From the NCBI RefSeq assembly GCF_026130545.1, contig NZ_JAMOIM010000005.1:1-64000 (forward strand): a stretch of 64,000 nt of DNA, in the 5' to 3' direction. The position numbers were made by a program, and so were the translations under genes. Shown here piece after piece: positions 7,595-17,171 of the stretch. A model generated the notes under the pieces. It did no database searches, was not told the origin of the DNA, and was given only the letters and a program-made list of their open reading frames with translations. Every line of letters starts with the position of its first letter. The first letter of the stretch is position 1. The DNA comes from Lichenifustis flavocetrariae (lineage in GTDB: Bacteria > Pseudomonadota > Alphaproteobacteria > Rhizobiales > Beijerinckiaceae).

Positions 7595-8224
7595 ATGTTT
7601 TTTAGGAGTTTAGTGGCGCTGCTCACAGCGTCCCTGGCTTATGTCGCGGGGACGGCAAGCGCCTCGGCACTGTTCATTCACGAAGATATATCCATCCTCG
7701 ATGTGGGGCGCAGTGATGACTACCAGTCATCACTCCTGTTCGACACCAGCACAGGTCAAGGCACCTTTTCGTTCCTCGGACAAGTGTTCGGAGGACAGGA
7801 TTTCCTGGGCTCCTTCACGGCGTCAGGATCAGGAGTCGTCCAAATCGTTCGCGACACGCTCTCGACCAACTACAGCTTTTCCTTGCTTCTGGATCCGGCG
7901 ACCTTTTCTGGATTTGTGCTCACGCGGACAGACGTGTTGATCGACGACGAAATCGCGCCATCCTTTCCGGCCCCTCAGTTTTCGGTCACGGTTCCCGGAG
8001 ATCCCACCGACTACTCGGTGTGCCGGGGATGCTACGACCACAGTGGTGACCTGTTCCCGTCGTTCTTCTCCGATCGGATCACCATCAGCTCCGTCCTCAC
8101 ACCGGTGCCGCTCCCGCCGTCGCTGCCCCTTTATGCGATTGGTCTCATCGCCCTCGGGGGTTTGTCTCTCTCAGGGCGAAGATTGTCTACAACGAGCGCG
8201 GACCCGATTGCTGCGACTGAATGA
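7595..8224 (+). CDS. Secreted protein with VPLPA-type C-terminal sorting signal
   Basis: The 209-residue protein has an N-terminal signal (FRSLVALLTASLAYVAGTASA). Its extracellular body is rich in Ser, Asp and Phe. The C-terminal tripartite signal is PVPLPPSLPLYAIGLIALGG followed by an RR cluster. This resembles VPLPA/PEP-CTERM tails processed by exosortases, which target proteins to the outer surface or exopolysaccharide matrix. A CRGC pair near the middle could form a disulfide. No exosortase is in the window. The ATG follows GCGGAG. Confidence 0.65.
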   Translation: MFFRSLVALLTASLAYVAGTASASALFIHEDISILDVGRSDDYQSSLLFDTSTGQGTFSFLGQVFGGQDFLGSFTASGSGVVQIVRDTLSTNYSFSLLLDPATFSGFVLTRTDVLIDDEIAPSFPAPQFSVTVPGDPTDYSVCRGCYDHSGDLFPSFFSDRITISSVLTPVPLPPSLPLYAIGLIALGGLSLSGRRLSTTSADPIAATE

Positions 8225-8293
8225 ACTGACCGCCTTACTGGCCTAGTCGCCCGGTTCAGCGAGGGAGGGCCCGGGGCGTAGGTCCGAAGACCG

Positions 8294-8641
8294 TTATAGC
8301 GATGGTGTTCTCGGCTGACCCGCAATCACCTTTGATGCCGGCTTGGCTTGCACCGCAATCGGCAACCTCGCCTTCCATTCCTCTCCGCGTCGGAAGAGAC
8401 CGGCGCCCGTCGATCGCTTCCGCTGCCGTCGAGATTTACGCTCGCCTGCAACTTCAGTCGGCACAATCTCCGCATCCAAATCGGCCAGGGTCTGCGCCGT
8501 CCGCTCGGTGAGCGCCGGGCGGACAGGCCGACCGATGGCTTCCGGCTCGCGCTGCTCGGGTAGAGTGGAAGCCGCCGCTTCCGGCGGACGATCCGGGACA
8601 GGCTTGCGCACCCTTGGACGGTCGATGGGGCGGCGCGTCAT
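8294..8641 (-). CDS. Hypothetical basic, proline-rich phage protein
   Basis: This is a 115-residue, Arg/Pro-rich product (MTRRPIDRPRVRKPVPDRP) with a mixed charged middle (TERTAQTLADLDAEIVP) and a basic RKSRRQRKRS patch that might bind nucleic acid. Its ATG overlaps the stop of the helicase-methyltransferase gene by four bases, so it was the third gene of that operon. No family is recognised. Confidence 0.5.
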   Translation of the reverse strand: MTRRPIDRPRVRKPVPDRPPEAAASTLPEQREPEAIGRPVRPALTERTAQTLADLDAEIVPTEVAGERKSRRQRKRSTGAGLFRRGEEWKARLPIAVQAKPASKVIAGQPRTPSL

Positions 8642-11146
8642 TCTGCGGCCTCCAACACTTGGTCGATCACATCGAACAGAGTGGGCGTGGCCAGACGCTC
8701 TTCTTCAGCCCGAAGATACCCGCACGCATCCCGCCAGTAGTCATGCGAAAGCTCGGCTCCCCATCCTTCCCGATTCAGCTTCATCGCGCGCAGAGGCACG
8801 GTACCGATGCCGGCGAATGGATCGAAGACGCGCTCGCCTGACATCGAAAACCGCGTGATGAGCCGATCAACAATGTCAAATTGCAAGGTACACATATGCT
8901 TTTCCCGGCCTGCTGAAGCCTGCGCGGTGTTGAGCGTTCGCATACGCTGCACGTCGTGCCAGGTGCCGGCGTCGGTCGCGCCGAGCGCCAGAGCCATGTA
9001 TGTCGTCGGCATCTTGCCCGAGACCTCGAGCGCCTCACCGACCCGGACGTGATATTCGAAATCGTAGATCCGCCTGAGCGTCTCGGCGGTGAACACCCGG
9101 CCGCGAGTCGCATCGGGCAGAGCCGCCATCTCATCGGGTGAGAGCAGGCGATCGCCGGACGAGCGCCAGAACGCGTGCGCGTCGATCTGCCAGCGCGCAA
9201 GGCTATATTCCGCCTCGTCCTTCACCACCGGCACGTCGGCATAGCCCTTGCCGCGGTTCGTCTGCTGCTTTCGGAACAGCAGCACATATTCGGGGCAGCC
9301 CACCCCCATCTTAGTGCCGTCCTTCCGCATCTCGGTGTAGCCGAGGCGATAGGTCTGGTTGTTTTCCCGAACCACGTCCGTATTGACGTGCATCATGCCC
9401 ATGAACTGCAAACCGTGCCGGCGGTAGTGGAAGATGCATTCGGCGTGGAACGGGTCGATAGTCGGCACCCCCTCTCCAGTCACCGACCCGAACAGCACAC
9501 GGTCCTTCACGTGGATACAGGCGAGTCGCCCAGGCTTCAGGATCCTCAGCAGCTCCGGCGTCAGGTGGTCCGCTTGGGCGAAGAACCGCGCGTTGTCCTC
9601 GGTGTGGCCAAAGTCGTTGTAGCTGGGCGTGTATTCGTAATGGTTCGCAAAAGGGATCGAGGTCACGATCAAGTCGACCGAGGCTGTCGCCATCGTCTTG
9701 GCCTCGACCACGCAATCGTTGTTCACCATGCGCCAGCCCTGGCCTGACGCTTCCAAGCGCTCCAGGCCGATTGAGCGGGTGAGCACTTCAGCCATCGCGT
9801 CGGCGTTCAGGCCGTATTTTCGGATGATCTCGCTCATGCGCGCCGCCATTTCCTCGTGCTGGGCCCATTTGGCTTCGAGGTCGCGGCGGATCGCGCGGTC
9901 GGCCTCGGAATAGACGATGTCGATTTCGACCGGCTGCGGCTGCCCAAAGCGCTGCACGCGATGCACGGCCTGGATGAAGTCGTTGAACTTGTGACCGATG
10001 CCGACGAGCACGGCACGGTGTCAATGGCGCTGGAAGTTACAGCCCGAGCCGCACAAGATCGGCTTCTTCGACAGGAGCTCAAACGCTCCATCCGAGAATC
10101 CCATGATGAGGTCATCGCGTTTGTCGAGGTCCTGCGTGCCAAAGACGCTACGAGCAGTCGGAAGTGCTTGCTCGATTGCTGAGCGTTCGGCCTCTAAGTC
10201 ATGCCAGAGGATGAAATGATCGGACGGCGCCGCTGTCACGATCGCCGCCGCCTTGGCCACGCGCGCTGGCAGGGTCGCGCGGCGCTCACGGGATTCATCG
10301 GCCAGCCCGGTCGCGCCTGTGCGCAGAAGAATCCCCTGCCCGTCCCGGTCAACAGCTTGAGGAATGGTGCTTTGCACCTCGTGCCACCGGACCACGAGTG
10401 GCGGCAGATCATAGCCCTCATCCGAAAAGCCGAGGTCGCTTGGTCGCTGCAGCATCACGGCCCAGCTCGCAACCCAGAGCCAAAACTCACCTTCCTTGTG
10501 GGGGGTACAAGGTGAGGTCCCCCGCCTTCTCGGCGTTGCGCTGGAAGAAGCGCGTAAGGGCTTGGCCCGTATCCATTACGCCGAGAAACCCAGCATAATG
10601 GATAAGCTCCTTGAATCGGTTCGGCGAAGGTGTTGCGGTCGCCACGAAGCGGTAGCGCACGTTTTGGAACAGTGTGAGAAAGGTCTGGTAAGTCTTCGAG
10701 CCGAACGATCGCAGTACGCTGGCCTCATCCAGGCTCGCGGCCTCAAAGAGGTTCGGTTCAAGCTTGCCGTCCCGCACCGTCTTATATTTGGTTAAGTGGA
10801 TTCCGGTCTCGCTCACTTCGGCAGCCGACCGGACGAAGCGGATGCTAATGCCCATCACGGCCGCGTCTCGCAAAAACTCTTGCCGAACGCCGAGTGGCGC
10901 GATGATCAACTGCCGGCCGCCGGCATGAATGCCGATCTGGTGCATGATCTCGATCTGCATCCGCGTTTTGTGCAGACCGAATTTCGTGAAGATTGCCCGG
11001 CGTCCGCCCTGCAGGGCACAGCGCACGATCGCGGTGTTGAACGGCTTCAGATGCGACGACAGGCTTGCTGGATTGACATCGAACCCTGAGACGGGCGCCC
11101 GCTTGATCTTGGATTCGAGGAAGGCGCGATAGGGATCGGCGCTCAT
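8638..11146 (-). pseudogene. SNF2-type helicase fused to DNA methyltransferase, prophage type
   Basis: Repaired, this is one protein of about 835 residues. The N-terminal helicase lobe begins MSADPYRAFLESKI, with a degraded Walker-A-like KFGLHKTRMQ and an SLDEAS DExx-type box. The second lobe has VGIGHKFNDFIQAVHRVQRFG (motif VI). The C-terminal DNA methyltransferase has TSIPFANHYEYTPS, GCPEYVLLF and FDPFAGIGTVPLRA (SAM-binding loop). Two lesions split it. An extra C in a six-C run (plus strand G at 10499-10504) breaks LTLYPHKEGEFWLW. An in-frame TGA at 10021-10023 replaces the residue between NFQRH and HRAVLVG, a position that from memory is Cys in relatives. The Walker A glycine is also replaced by His. 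Its start overlaps the upstream methyltransferase stop (ATGA). Confidence 0.8.
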
Positions 11147-11853
11147 GCGGTCACCGCCCCTTCCGGGAGGATCCACCCGCCCTGATACGTTCGCGTTGCC
11201 GGAGCGGTCAGATCCCAGACGATCCAGCACCAGTCCGCAGTGCCGCCGCCGGCCTCGTTTCCTGCCGCGAGATACTCTCCGGAGGGACAGGAAGGCCGCT
11301 TGGCCAAGGTCCGAACGCGGTGAGGACAGAGCTCAGCAAAAAGGCCCGTCGCGCGGCGCTGGCTCGCCAGGAACTTTAAGTCCGTGAAAACCGCGACCTT
11401 CCCCTTCGCGATCGTCAGCGCTTTGCGGATGAAGGCTTCCGTGCCGCGGGCTTTGAAGAAGGGTGGGTTGGTGATGATGTTGGTGGTGTGCCAAGCCGGG
11501 AACGGCAGATTTGGCGGATCTATTCGCGCGGTGAGAAAATCGTGCTGGCCCGCGAACAGATGGCTCAGGTTGTCGAGAACGCGGCGGACGATGTCAGATT
11601 GCATAACCGAGCAGCCGCCCGCCGTGCAGGCACGCAGCACGTTGCCGCCACCGCAGGCCGGATCCCAGATCGGTCCGACGAAACGCTCAACGCGCAGCAG
11701 ACCAGCGGTAGCCTCGGTCGGTTCGACGTGCCAATCGTAGGGGTCGCGATCAAAAAGGCGCACCGTCTTTGCCCGAGTACCCTGAATGGGGGTGCTATGA
11801 GCAAAGTCGGATGGCGTAGGAGTTTCGGTCTGGACTGAGGTGACGGCGGTCAT
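11143..11853 (-). CDS. Phage-type DNA adenine methyltransferase
   Basis: This 236-residue protein has the two hallmarks of N6-adenine methyltransferases: the SAM-binding loop DPACGGGN (residues 64-71) and the catalytic ITNPPFF motif (NPPF near residue 129). It begins after a short Thr/Pro-rich head and lacks a recognisable target-recognition domain, like small prophage methyltransferases. It is the first gene of a three-gene overlapping operon with the helicase-methyltransferase. The likely role is methylation of phage DNA to evade host restriction, which is inference. Confidence 0.75.
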   Translation of the reverse strand: MTAVTSVQTETPTPSDFAHSTPIQGTRAKTVRLFDRDPYDWHVEPTEATAGLLRVERFVGPIWDPACGGGNVLRACTAGGCSVMQSDIVRRVLDNLSHLFAGQHDFLTARIDPPNLPFPAWHTTNIITNPPFFKARGTEAFIRKALTIAKGKVAVFTDLKFLASQRRATGLFAELCPHRVRTLAKRPSCPSGEYLAAGNEAGGGTADWCWIVWDLTAPATRTYQGGWILPEGAVTA

Positions 11854-12001
11854 GGCCGCGCCTCACGCGCGCAGCCTGAAAACGCCACGCGGCAGCGCGG
11901 CATCGATCCTCTGCGGACCGAAACTGTTCGCGAACCTGTTCGGGTCGGGCTTAGCCTGCTGACCCGTCGTCTGTGATGTGGCTGATTAGGTTTAGATAAT
12001 G

Positions 12002-12078
12002 TGGTCGGAGTGATAGGATTCGAACCTACGACCCCCTCGTCCCGAACGAGGTGCGCTACCAGGCTGCGCTACACTCCG
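12002..12078 (-). tRNA. tRNA-Pro (anticodon CGG), CCA encoded
   Basis: The minus strand gives a complete 77-base cloverleaf: acceptor CGGAGTG pairs with CACTCCG, the D arm contains GCGCAGCCTGGTAGCGC, the anticodon stem holds loop TTCGGGA with anticodon CGG, and the T arm contains GGTTCGAATCC. The 3' CCA is encoded. The prophage-like island begins downstream of the 3' end, where integrases commonly recombine. Confidence 0.95.
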
Positions 12079-12170
12079 ACATGCCGACGCGTGTTGCGGC
12101 CAGCGGCTGTTCCTATACGTGGGCCTCGCCCCGCCTGCAAGCACCATGATGCGGGTCTCTTATTTTCACC

Positions 12171-14228
12171 CTATCCGCGGGCCTCGACCATCGCGCTATC
12201 CACCATCACGACTGCACGCTGCAGCCGCGCCAGTGATCCATTCGGTGCGGCCACGGGGGGCGGAGCTGCGGCGCGGCGGTCCTCGGCCAAAGCGATGAGG
12301 GCCGCAGTGAGCCAATTGTGCCATTGAACCAGTTCGGCCTGCGCATCGGCCGACGCGTCGCTTTCATGCTGCAGGGTGATCAGCGTCGCACCGAGCCGGC
12401 GAAGCGCGGCGTCGATCGTTAGGCTGGCCTCCACCTGCCGGTTGCGACCTCGGCGAGGCTCCTGGAGCGAGCGGGACAGAGAAGCTTCGAGATTGTTGTT
12501 CGCGACACCGGCCTCCCGGCGCGCCCGCTCGGCAGCAGGCCGGGCCGCGTCAGAGAGGCGGGCCGCAAAGGTCGCGTCGGCGAAACGCGCATAGGCCATC
12601 AGGGTCTTCTTGAGTTCGCCGAGCAGGCGGTCAGGCTCCCAGCTCGGCCACAGGACCATACAGGCCGCGATCGCGAGCAAGCCACCCGCACCCGTATAGA
12701 ACAGCCGCATCGCCGCGATCGTGGCGTCCGAATGGCCGGGTTCGACGACGTCGAACAAGACCACCACGAGCGGCGTCAGACACGCCACATAGGCCCCATA
12801 GCTGACCTGCCGGGCCGAGAATCCGATGATGCAGAGCGGCACCAGCAGCACGGCCTTGACCTCGATGGATTGCGGCAAGAATGCCATCGAGGCGCCGATC
12901 AGCCCGCCAAGCAGCGTCCCGCCGACACGCTCCAGCACCCGCTGCCACGTCGCCGCGAAATAGGGCTGCATCGACAGCGCCAAGGTTATAGTCATCCAGT
13001 GCCCGTAGGCGGTCGGCCAGATCACAGACCAGGCCAGAACGGGAGTGGTGACAAAGGTCGCACGCACCGCATGCCGCAAAATTGCGGATTGCCAGGTGAG
13101 ATTATCGCGGATCGGATCGAGGGCCGCAGTCATCGCGGACGACCGGGTCTGGCAGGATGTCTGGGGCGCGAGATCCTCGGGATCGCGAAGCCGGATCGTG
13201 GTGCGAAGCGCATCCAGCACCCGTGCCACAATCGGCGCCAAGCCGGGATCCTGGGCAAAACCCGCCATGCGGGTCAAGACGGGATCGAGCCGCCGCGTGT
13301 CGGCGAGCAAGCCCCGATCCTCAAGCTTGAGGAGTGGATACAGAAGCCGAAGCACCCTTGCGGCTTGCAAGCGCGGTTTAGGCCCCAGCCCCTCGAGGAC
13401 ATCGCTCAAAGCGATCAGCGCACCGAATATAGATTCGGCGATTTCGATCCGAAGCTCCAACCGCTGCACCTCGGGCGACAGTGGCCCCCGGGCTCGCACA
13501 ACGTCGGACAGCGCTGTGCGAGCCTCTTCGATCGCCAGCCGGGTGGCACGCCGATGACTGCGGGCATGGGCATCCAACCGGGTCAACGAGGGGCGGGCGA
13601 GTGTAGCGCGCAGGTCGCGGCACAAGACCGCCAGATTGATCCAGATCCGCCGCACCGCCTGGCTCGCGGGCTTGAGCGGCTGAACCCGCCAGATCACCAG
13701 AGTGAGAAACACGGACCACAAGCCGCCAACCACGAAGCTCAAGGCGACAATGCCCGCTTCTTCCAAGGTCAGCGGCTTGTCGACAGCAAGAGCCAAAGTG
13801 ACGATCAGGACGTTCCCAACCGTCTGGGCCGCGAGTCCCCAGACCCGCGCCATACTGAACAGGAAAATTGCGATCCCGGCCAAAGGCACAACCACGACCG
13901 GTCCGAACCCTCTCAGCCAGCCGAAACTCATCCAGCAGAGCGCCCCGCCGATCACGAAGACCATCAAGGCACGAATGCGAGTCGGCAACGGACCTCCGAC
14001 ATCGCAGAAACACGTCAACATGGCCGCAAAGGCCACCATCAACAGCGAGGGGAAGTGCAGGACCAAGCCGCATAGCAACACCAGCCCCGACGCGAAGGCC
14101 GCCCGCACCCCCTCGGTGAGACTGAGAGCTGACGTGTCGATGGCGACCGGCAGGCGATCGAGATGCGGGCCCGGATTGTTGACCGTGCCACGCTCGAACC
14201 ACGAGCGTCTCGTTCGATCAGTTCGCAT
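12171..14228 (-). CDS. FUSC-family inner-membrane transporter
   Basis: This 685-residue protein has two sets of clustered transmembrane helices. The N-terminal block includes AFASGLVLLCGLVLHFPSLL. The C-terminal block includes AVRATFVTTPVLAWSVIWPT and GHWMTITLALSMQPYF. Long cytoplasmic helical domains separate and follow them. This duplicated layout is that of fusaric-acid-resistance/YccS-like proteins, which export aromatic acids or related compounds. The ATG chosen (MRTDRTRRSW) overlaps the end of the PAP2 gene by 11 bases, implying co-transcription. The substrate cannot be inferred. Confidence 0.8.
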   Translation of the reverse strand: MRTDRTRRSWFERGTVNNPGPHLDRLPVAIDTSALSLTEGVRAAFASGLVLLCGLVLHFPSLLMVAFAAMLTCFCDVGGPLPTRIRALMVFVIGGALCWMSFGWLRGFGPVVVVPLAGIAIFLFSMARVWGLAAQTVGNVLIVTLALAVDKPLTLEEAGIVALSFVVGGLWSVFLTLVIWRVQPLKPASQAVRRIWINLAVLCRDLRATLARPSLTRLDAHARSHRRATRLAIEEARTALSDVVRARGPLSPEVQRLELRIEIAESIFGALIALSDVLEGLGPKPRLQAARVLRLLYPLLKLEDRGLLADTRRLDPVLTRMAGFAQDPGLAPIVARVLDALRTTIRLRDPEDLAPQTSCQTRSSAMTAALDPIRDNLTWQSAILRHAVRATFVTTPVLAWSVIWPTAYGHWMTITLALSMQPYFAATWQRVLERVGGTLLGGLIGASMAFLPQSIEVKAVLLVPLCIIGFSARQVSYGAYVACLTPLVVVLFDVVEPGHSDATIAAMRLFYTGAGGLLAIAACMVLWPSWEPDRLLGELKKTLMAYARFADATFAARLSDAARPAAERARREAGVANNNLEASLSRSLQEPRRGRNRQVEASLTIDAALRRLGATLITLQHESDASADAQAELVQWHNWLTAALIALAEDRRAAAPPPVAAPNGSLARLQRAVVMVDSAMVEARG

Positions 14229-14919
14229 GATCGCGCCGATCGGCGTCCGCGGGTGGTGTGTCCGGGCAAATCGAAGCGGTGGGTGCGGCGAATGTGTGGG
14301 ACAGGACGACCCATCCACAAAGGACCCCAAGCCCCGTCCCCGCGATGACGTCACTCAAAAAATGATAGTCTGCTCCCAGCAGTCCGACCGCGACGGCCGC
14401 ACAAGCCAGGATAAGCAGCGGGCGCAAACGCGGAAAGGAGCAGCTCAGGGTCGTGGCCGGCGCCGTGATCACCGTCATGTGACCCGACGGGAAGGAGGCC
14501 CATCCTCTGCCGCCATGCAGGGGAAAAAACCCGTAGCTGCCAGTGCCGATCCAAGACGGATTGTTCTCGACCCAGGTTTCGGGCCACAAGCGCCCGAAAA
14601 GGTATTTGCCCTGATCCTTCATCATGACGGCAACCGCGAGGGCCATTCCCGCGATGAGGATGGATCGCCATGGGCCAACCAGGTTTCGCCCAGCCAATCG
14701 CGCCGCGATCGCAGCTAAAATCGCCAGAGCGGACAGTGGCAGAAACGGATCGACGATGTGAGTGAGCGCGTCGAACCATTCGCGGTAAGCATGCAGGTGT
14801 GTCGCCGACCATGTCGAGAAGGGTCGGTCGATCCATCGGACACAAAGGCCAATGAGAATGATGACGAAGATGGCGACCGCCATCCTGTCACCTCGCCTCT
14901 GTCTCCATCCGATCGCCAT
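14218..14919 (-). CDS. PAP2-superfamily membrane phosphatase
   Basis: The 233-residue protein has about six membrane helices and all three signature blocks of the acid phosphatase/PAP2 family: K105...R110xxP113 (KYLFGRLWP), PSGH at 144-147, and DYHFLSD with His186 and Asp190. Family members dephosphorylate undecaprenyl pyrophosphate, phosphatidate or lipid A at the periplasmic face. Which substrate applies here is not clear. A second in-frame Met 12 codons later could be the real start. It is translationally linked to the FUSC gene downstream. Confidence 0.82.
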   Translation of the reverse strand: MAIGWRQRRGDRMAVAIFVIILIGLCVRWIDRPFSTWSATHLHAYREWFDALTHIVDPFLPLSALAILAAIAARLAGRNLVGPWRSILIAGMALAVAVMMKDQGKYLFGRLWPETWVENNPSWIGTGSYGFFPLHGGRGWASFPSGHMTVITAPATTLSCSFPRLRPLLILACAAVAVGLLGADYHFLSDVIAGTGLGVLCGWVVLSHTFAAPTASICPDTPPADADRRDHAN

Positions 14920-14995
14920 CAGATACCGAGTAAGCGCTCACCTGATCCTGATTAGCCGATCCCTTCGCTGTCGGAGAGCGGAGAGATCATCTGCA

Positions 14996-17167
14996 TCAGG
15001 AAAGAAGCATAGTGACCTGGATCGATCCCACACTTTTGACGACCCGAAGCGCGACATGTTCGCCGATCCGCCGGAGCATCACATCCACTTGAGCATCCCC
15101 GAATCCCAAGTTCCGGATCGTCACTTCGTCTAGAAACGACGGCAATTGCGGGTTGTTGAACTGGATCGATCGCGTCGACGGATCAAATTCGAGACCAAGT
15201 GTCGCTTGCAACAGAAGGAACGGTGTCCCGGCCGCCCAGGCCTGCGGCGAGCAGGCGACCGGATAAAGTGTCGGCGCGGCGCCACGCCTCCGGCGGAAGC
15301 CACAGAACAGTTCGGGCAGGCGCCGAAGGTCCATATAGCTGGCCGCCGCGAACAATCCCTCGAAGATCTTCTGCGCCTGATCGATCAGTCCGTAGCGGGC
15401 CATCCCCAGCGCGATCAGGCTGTTGTCATGCGGCCAGATCGAGCCGTTGTGGTAGGACATGGGATTGTAGCGCGGCTCGCCCTGCGCCACGGTCCGGACG
15501 CCCCATCCGGTAAAGAAGCTCGGCGACACCAAGCCGTCCGCGACGCGCTTGGCCCGATCCGCCCGCGCGATCCCGGTCCAAAGAACCTGTCCGGCATTGG
15601 ATGTGCGCACGCGACACGGCCGTTTCTTGCCATCGAGCGCGACCGCGTAGGTGCCGATGTCCTCACACCAAAATTGCGCTTCGAACTTTTCTGCGAGGCT
15701 TGCTGCCTGGGCATTGAGATCTTTGGAGTCTTGATCGAACCCAAGCCGGGCCGCGCAGGCGGCCGCCATACGCTTCGCGGCATAGGCGTAGCCCTGCACT
15801 TCGACGAGCGCGATTGGCCCTTCCGCCAATTCTCCATCCGAATGAAAGACCGAGTCGAAAGAATCCTTCCACCCCTGATTCTGCAAACCGGCATCGGTCG
15901 CGCGGAAATACTCGAGGAATCCGTCCCCGTCACGATCACCCGATTCGTCCATCCACTGGAGGGCTCGTTTGAGCGAAGGCCAGAGGTCTCGGATCGTCTC
16001 CACATCGCCCGTTCGTTGAAGATATTGACCCGCGAGGACGATGAACAAAGGGGTTGCGTCGATCGTGCCGTAATAGAGCCCGAACGGCACCTCTCTCAGC
16101 GCGGCCATCTCGCCGCCGCGCATCTCGTGCAGGACTTTGCCGGGCTCGGCATCCGACGGCGCATCGAAACCAGTCGCCTGATAGTGCGCCAGGCGACGCA
16201 AGACCCCACGGGTGACGCTGGGATCGATCCACAGCATCTGAAGAGCGGTAATGATCCCGTCGCGCCCGAACGTCGTCGAATACCAGGGGGTGCCCGCATA
16301 CGGGTAAGGACCCTGAGGCGTCTCGGTGATCAACATATAAAGGTCGGCCGTCGAGCGGCACATCACTTCGTTGAAGATTTCGTTCGATGTTTCGACCGTC
16401 GCGACATTCCGGGTCGCGGCCTTTTCGGCGCGATTGGCGTCGATGAACCCCTTGAAGAATGTCTCGGGCTTTGGACTATCAAGACCGTGGCACTCCGCGG
16501 AAAAAAATAGTGTTTTTGCTTGGCCACTTTCAAGCGAGAGCACAAACGTCGATGTCGCGTCAGCCGTCCGGTCAGGAACGGGGTCAAAGCACAACACCGT
16601 GCTTCTGGGCTGGTGATCCAGACCTTCATACGAGAACTTGACCCGTCCACCGTCAAACTCAGGTGCCTTGACGACGCCGCGACGCTCACGCTTCGTTCCC
16701 CGCGCCTCGAACAGATCCGAGAAGTCGCAATCGAATGAAAGCGACAGGGTGAATTCAACCGTCTCGTCGCCGTGGTTTGCCACGTGGATGCGCTGATGCG
16801 CGACATCCCCCCAAAGATACATCGTCCGCACGACGTGGATCGTATCGCGCGGCAATACGATTTGACCGTTCCGGTAAATATCCGGGTTCGTGAGATCCAC
16901 CGACAGAGACACATTGTCGTCGCGGATGCTTGACCCCAACAGGAGCGGTTGCATCCCGTTGATCAACAGCTCCAGGCGGGAGAGAAACCTCGTGTCGTTG
17001 TTGAACAGCCCATCGGGTCCACCGGCAGAAGCTCCGATATCCCCGTGACTGTCACAGACCGCGAAGGTATTCCCCTGCTTGAGGGTATGACGTGGCCGCG
17101 ATGACGGCCCCGTCGCCTGGATATAGAACGCACCCTGTTCCGACGACCCGGAGGCTTGATCGAGCAT
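14996..17167 (-). CDS. Amylo-alpha-1,6-glucosidase / glycogen-debranching-like protein
   Basis: This 723-residue protein starts with the bacterial debranching-enzyme N-terminal domain (LKQGNTFAVCDSHGDI, LFNNDTRFLSRLEL). A C-terminal alpha/alpha-barrel of the amylo-1,6-glucosidase type follows (PYAGTPWYSTTFGRDG, WPHDNSLIALGMARYG, CSPQAWAAGTPFLLLQ). It probably trims alpha-glucans, but several rhizobial members are uncharacterised. It lies four bases after the glycosyltransferase stop, so both are one transcript. The pair diverges from the trehalose operon, suggesting coordinated storage-glucan and trehalose metabolism. Confidence 0.82.
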   Translation of the reverse strand: MLDQASGSSEQGAFYIQATGPSSRPRHTLKQGNTFAVCDSHGDIGASAGGPDGLFNNDTRFLSRLELLINGMQPLLLGSSIRDDNVSLSVDLTNPDIYRNGQIVLPRDTIHVVRTMYLWGDVAHQRIHVANHGDETVEFTLSLSFDCDFSDLFEARGTKRERRGVVKAPEFDGGRVKFSYEGLDHQPRSTVLCFDPVPDRTADATSTFVLSLESGQAKTLFFSAECHGLDSPKPETFFKGFIDANRAEKAATRNVATVETSNEIFNEVMCRSTADLYMLITETPQGPYPYAGTPWYSTTFGRDGIITALQMLWIDPSVTRGVLRRLAHYQATGFDAPSDAEPGKVLHEMRGGEMAALREVPFGLYYGTIDATPLFIVLAGQYLQRTGDVETIRDLWPSLKRALQWMDESGDRDGDGFLEYFRATDAGLQNQGWKDSFDSVFHSDGELAEGPIALVEVQGYAYAAKRMAAACAARLGFDQDSKDLNAQAASLAEKFEAQFWCEDIGTYAVALDGKKRPCRVRTSNAGQVLWTGIARADRAKRVADGLVSPSFFTGWGVRTVAQGEPRYNPMSYHNGSIWPHDNSLIALGMARYGLIDQAQKIFEGLFAAASYMDLRRLPELFCGFRRRRGAAPTLYPVACSPQAWAAGTPFLLLQATLGLEFDPSTRSIQFNNPQLPSFLDEVTIRNLGFGDAQVDVMLRRIGEHVALRVVKSVGSIQVTMLLS

Positions 17168-17171
17168 GAGA

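Larger units (their letters stand above)
2021..11853. mobile_element. Prophage-like island remnant
   Basis: The stretch holds a phage lysozyme followed by small overlapping membrane-protein genes, a SNF2 helicase-methyltransferase of a type common in prophages, another DNA methyltransferase, a kinase-fold gene and short orphan genes. No capsid, portal, terminase, tail or integrase gene is visible. Several genes are frameshifted. It ends about 150 bases from the 3' end of a tRNA-Pro gene. The extent is approximate and the left boundary may lie beyond the IS66 element. Confidence 0.6.

Noticed and set aside
12732-14075. 447-codon open frame antisense to the FUSC gene
   Set aside because: It is rich in Gln, His and Arg with no hydrophobic core, typical of a shadow frame; the FUSC protein has a full membrane topology.
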